Part shown: piece by piece, positions 63,883 through 64,000 of the stretch | Layout: the number at the start of each line of letters is the position of its first letter | Numbering within the stretch: position 1 is the stretch's first letter | DNA from: Paenarthrobacter sp. GOM3 | GTDB lineage: Bacteria; Actinomycetota; Actinomycetes; Actinomycetales; Micrococcaceae | Reading direction: 5' to 3' | Length of the DNA: 64,000 nt | Assembly (NCBI RefSeq): GCF_018215265.2 | Contig: NZ_CP136562.1 | Coordinates: forward strand, 1,054,001 to 1,118,000 | Program-made: the position numbers and the translations under genes | Notes under the pieces: generated by a model | The model's input: the letters and a program-made list of their open reading frames with translations, nothing else | The model's database searches: none | Told to the model about the DNA's origin: nothing

Positions 63883-63975
63883 ATGCGGACCTGGACCAGA
63901 GAACGCAAGATCTACCTTGCCGTGGGCATTCTCGCCTGCGCAGTGGGCATGGTGCTCATTTTCTTCCCGCGCTGA
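63883..63975 (+). CDS. 30-residue single-pass membrane peptide
   Basis: MRTWTRERKIYLAVGILACA is followed by a short hydrophobic stretch ending FFPR: a basic start, then one transmembrane helix. It follows the SDR stop by 7 nt with AGGA upstream. Such short peptides can accompany transporters or act as stabilisers. Expression is unproven. Confidence 0.4.
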   Translation: MRTWTRERKIYLAVGILACAVGMVLIFFPR

Positions 63976-64000
63976 TAGCGCCGCACCCATCTATTTGCTG

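Overview
The window reads as chromosome of a high-GC actinobacterium in the Micrococcaceae, most like Arthrobacter/Paenarthrobacter. This is an inference from overall gene style: frequent GTG/TTG starts, GC-rich codons, a biotin synthase followed by a BsaP-type auxiliary protein, and many sugar-catabolic operons with GntR/LacI regulators. No rRNA, tRNA, CRISPR array, insertion sequence or prophage was seen.

Layout. (1) 1-10.8 kb: a myo-inositol/polyol region with a sugar porter (cut by the window edge), iolB, a GntR/UTRA regulator, a three-gene ABC importer, a LacI regulator with a perfect operator, an oxidoreductase-isomerase pair and iolG. Four copies of a TTGAYAGGACA-like motif sit in its promoters. 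(2) 10.8-19.5 kb: a large secreted PIG-L deacetylase mosaic, a LOG-family protein, two tandem membrane-anchored matrixin-like proteases, a ferritin-VIT1 fusion and a small acidic protein. (3) 19.5-30.8 kb: a sodium-solute symporter, an XRE-cupin regulator, an APC permease, a ureohydrolase overlapping a TPP enzyme, then a MarR-MFS pair. I infer a polyamine or guanidino-compound catabolic locus. (4) 31.1-36.3 kb: a heterodimeric ABC exporter, a thioesterase and CutC. (5) 36.4-41.4 kb: a GH123/DUF6067-like protein with a DUF5107-TPR protein. (6) 41.5-49.0 kb: an McrBC-like type IV restriction pair, a small membrane protein, a histidine kinase/response regulator pair, an Hpt-like protein that lacks its phospho-acceptor histidine, and an orphan Vsr nuclease. 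(7) 49.1-57.8 kb: bioB-bsaP, an NCS1 permease, CsbD, a zinc alcohol dehydrogenase, several small proteins, a SIS-domain protein and an Old Yellow Enzyme. (8) 57.9-64 kb: a FadR-type GntR gene and a compact operon (TIM-barrel isomerase, fused DhaKL kinase, RpiB-type isomerase, 3-hydroxyacyl-CoA-dehydrogenase-like enzyme, SDR, 30-residue membrane peptide). This fits four-carbon sugar or sugar-acid catabolism through erythrulose phosphates.

The most useful new observations are regulatory. The same 14-bp palindromic sequence lies in front of the FadR-type GntR gene and, inverted, in front of its presumed target operon. Another motif is shared across the inositol promoters. GTTGT/ACAAC half-sites are shared by the symporter and ureohydrolase promoters. 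A REP-like palindrome occurs at two loci 9 kb apart. All functional calls come from reading motifs and context; no database search was run.
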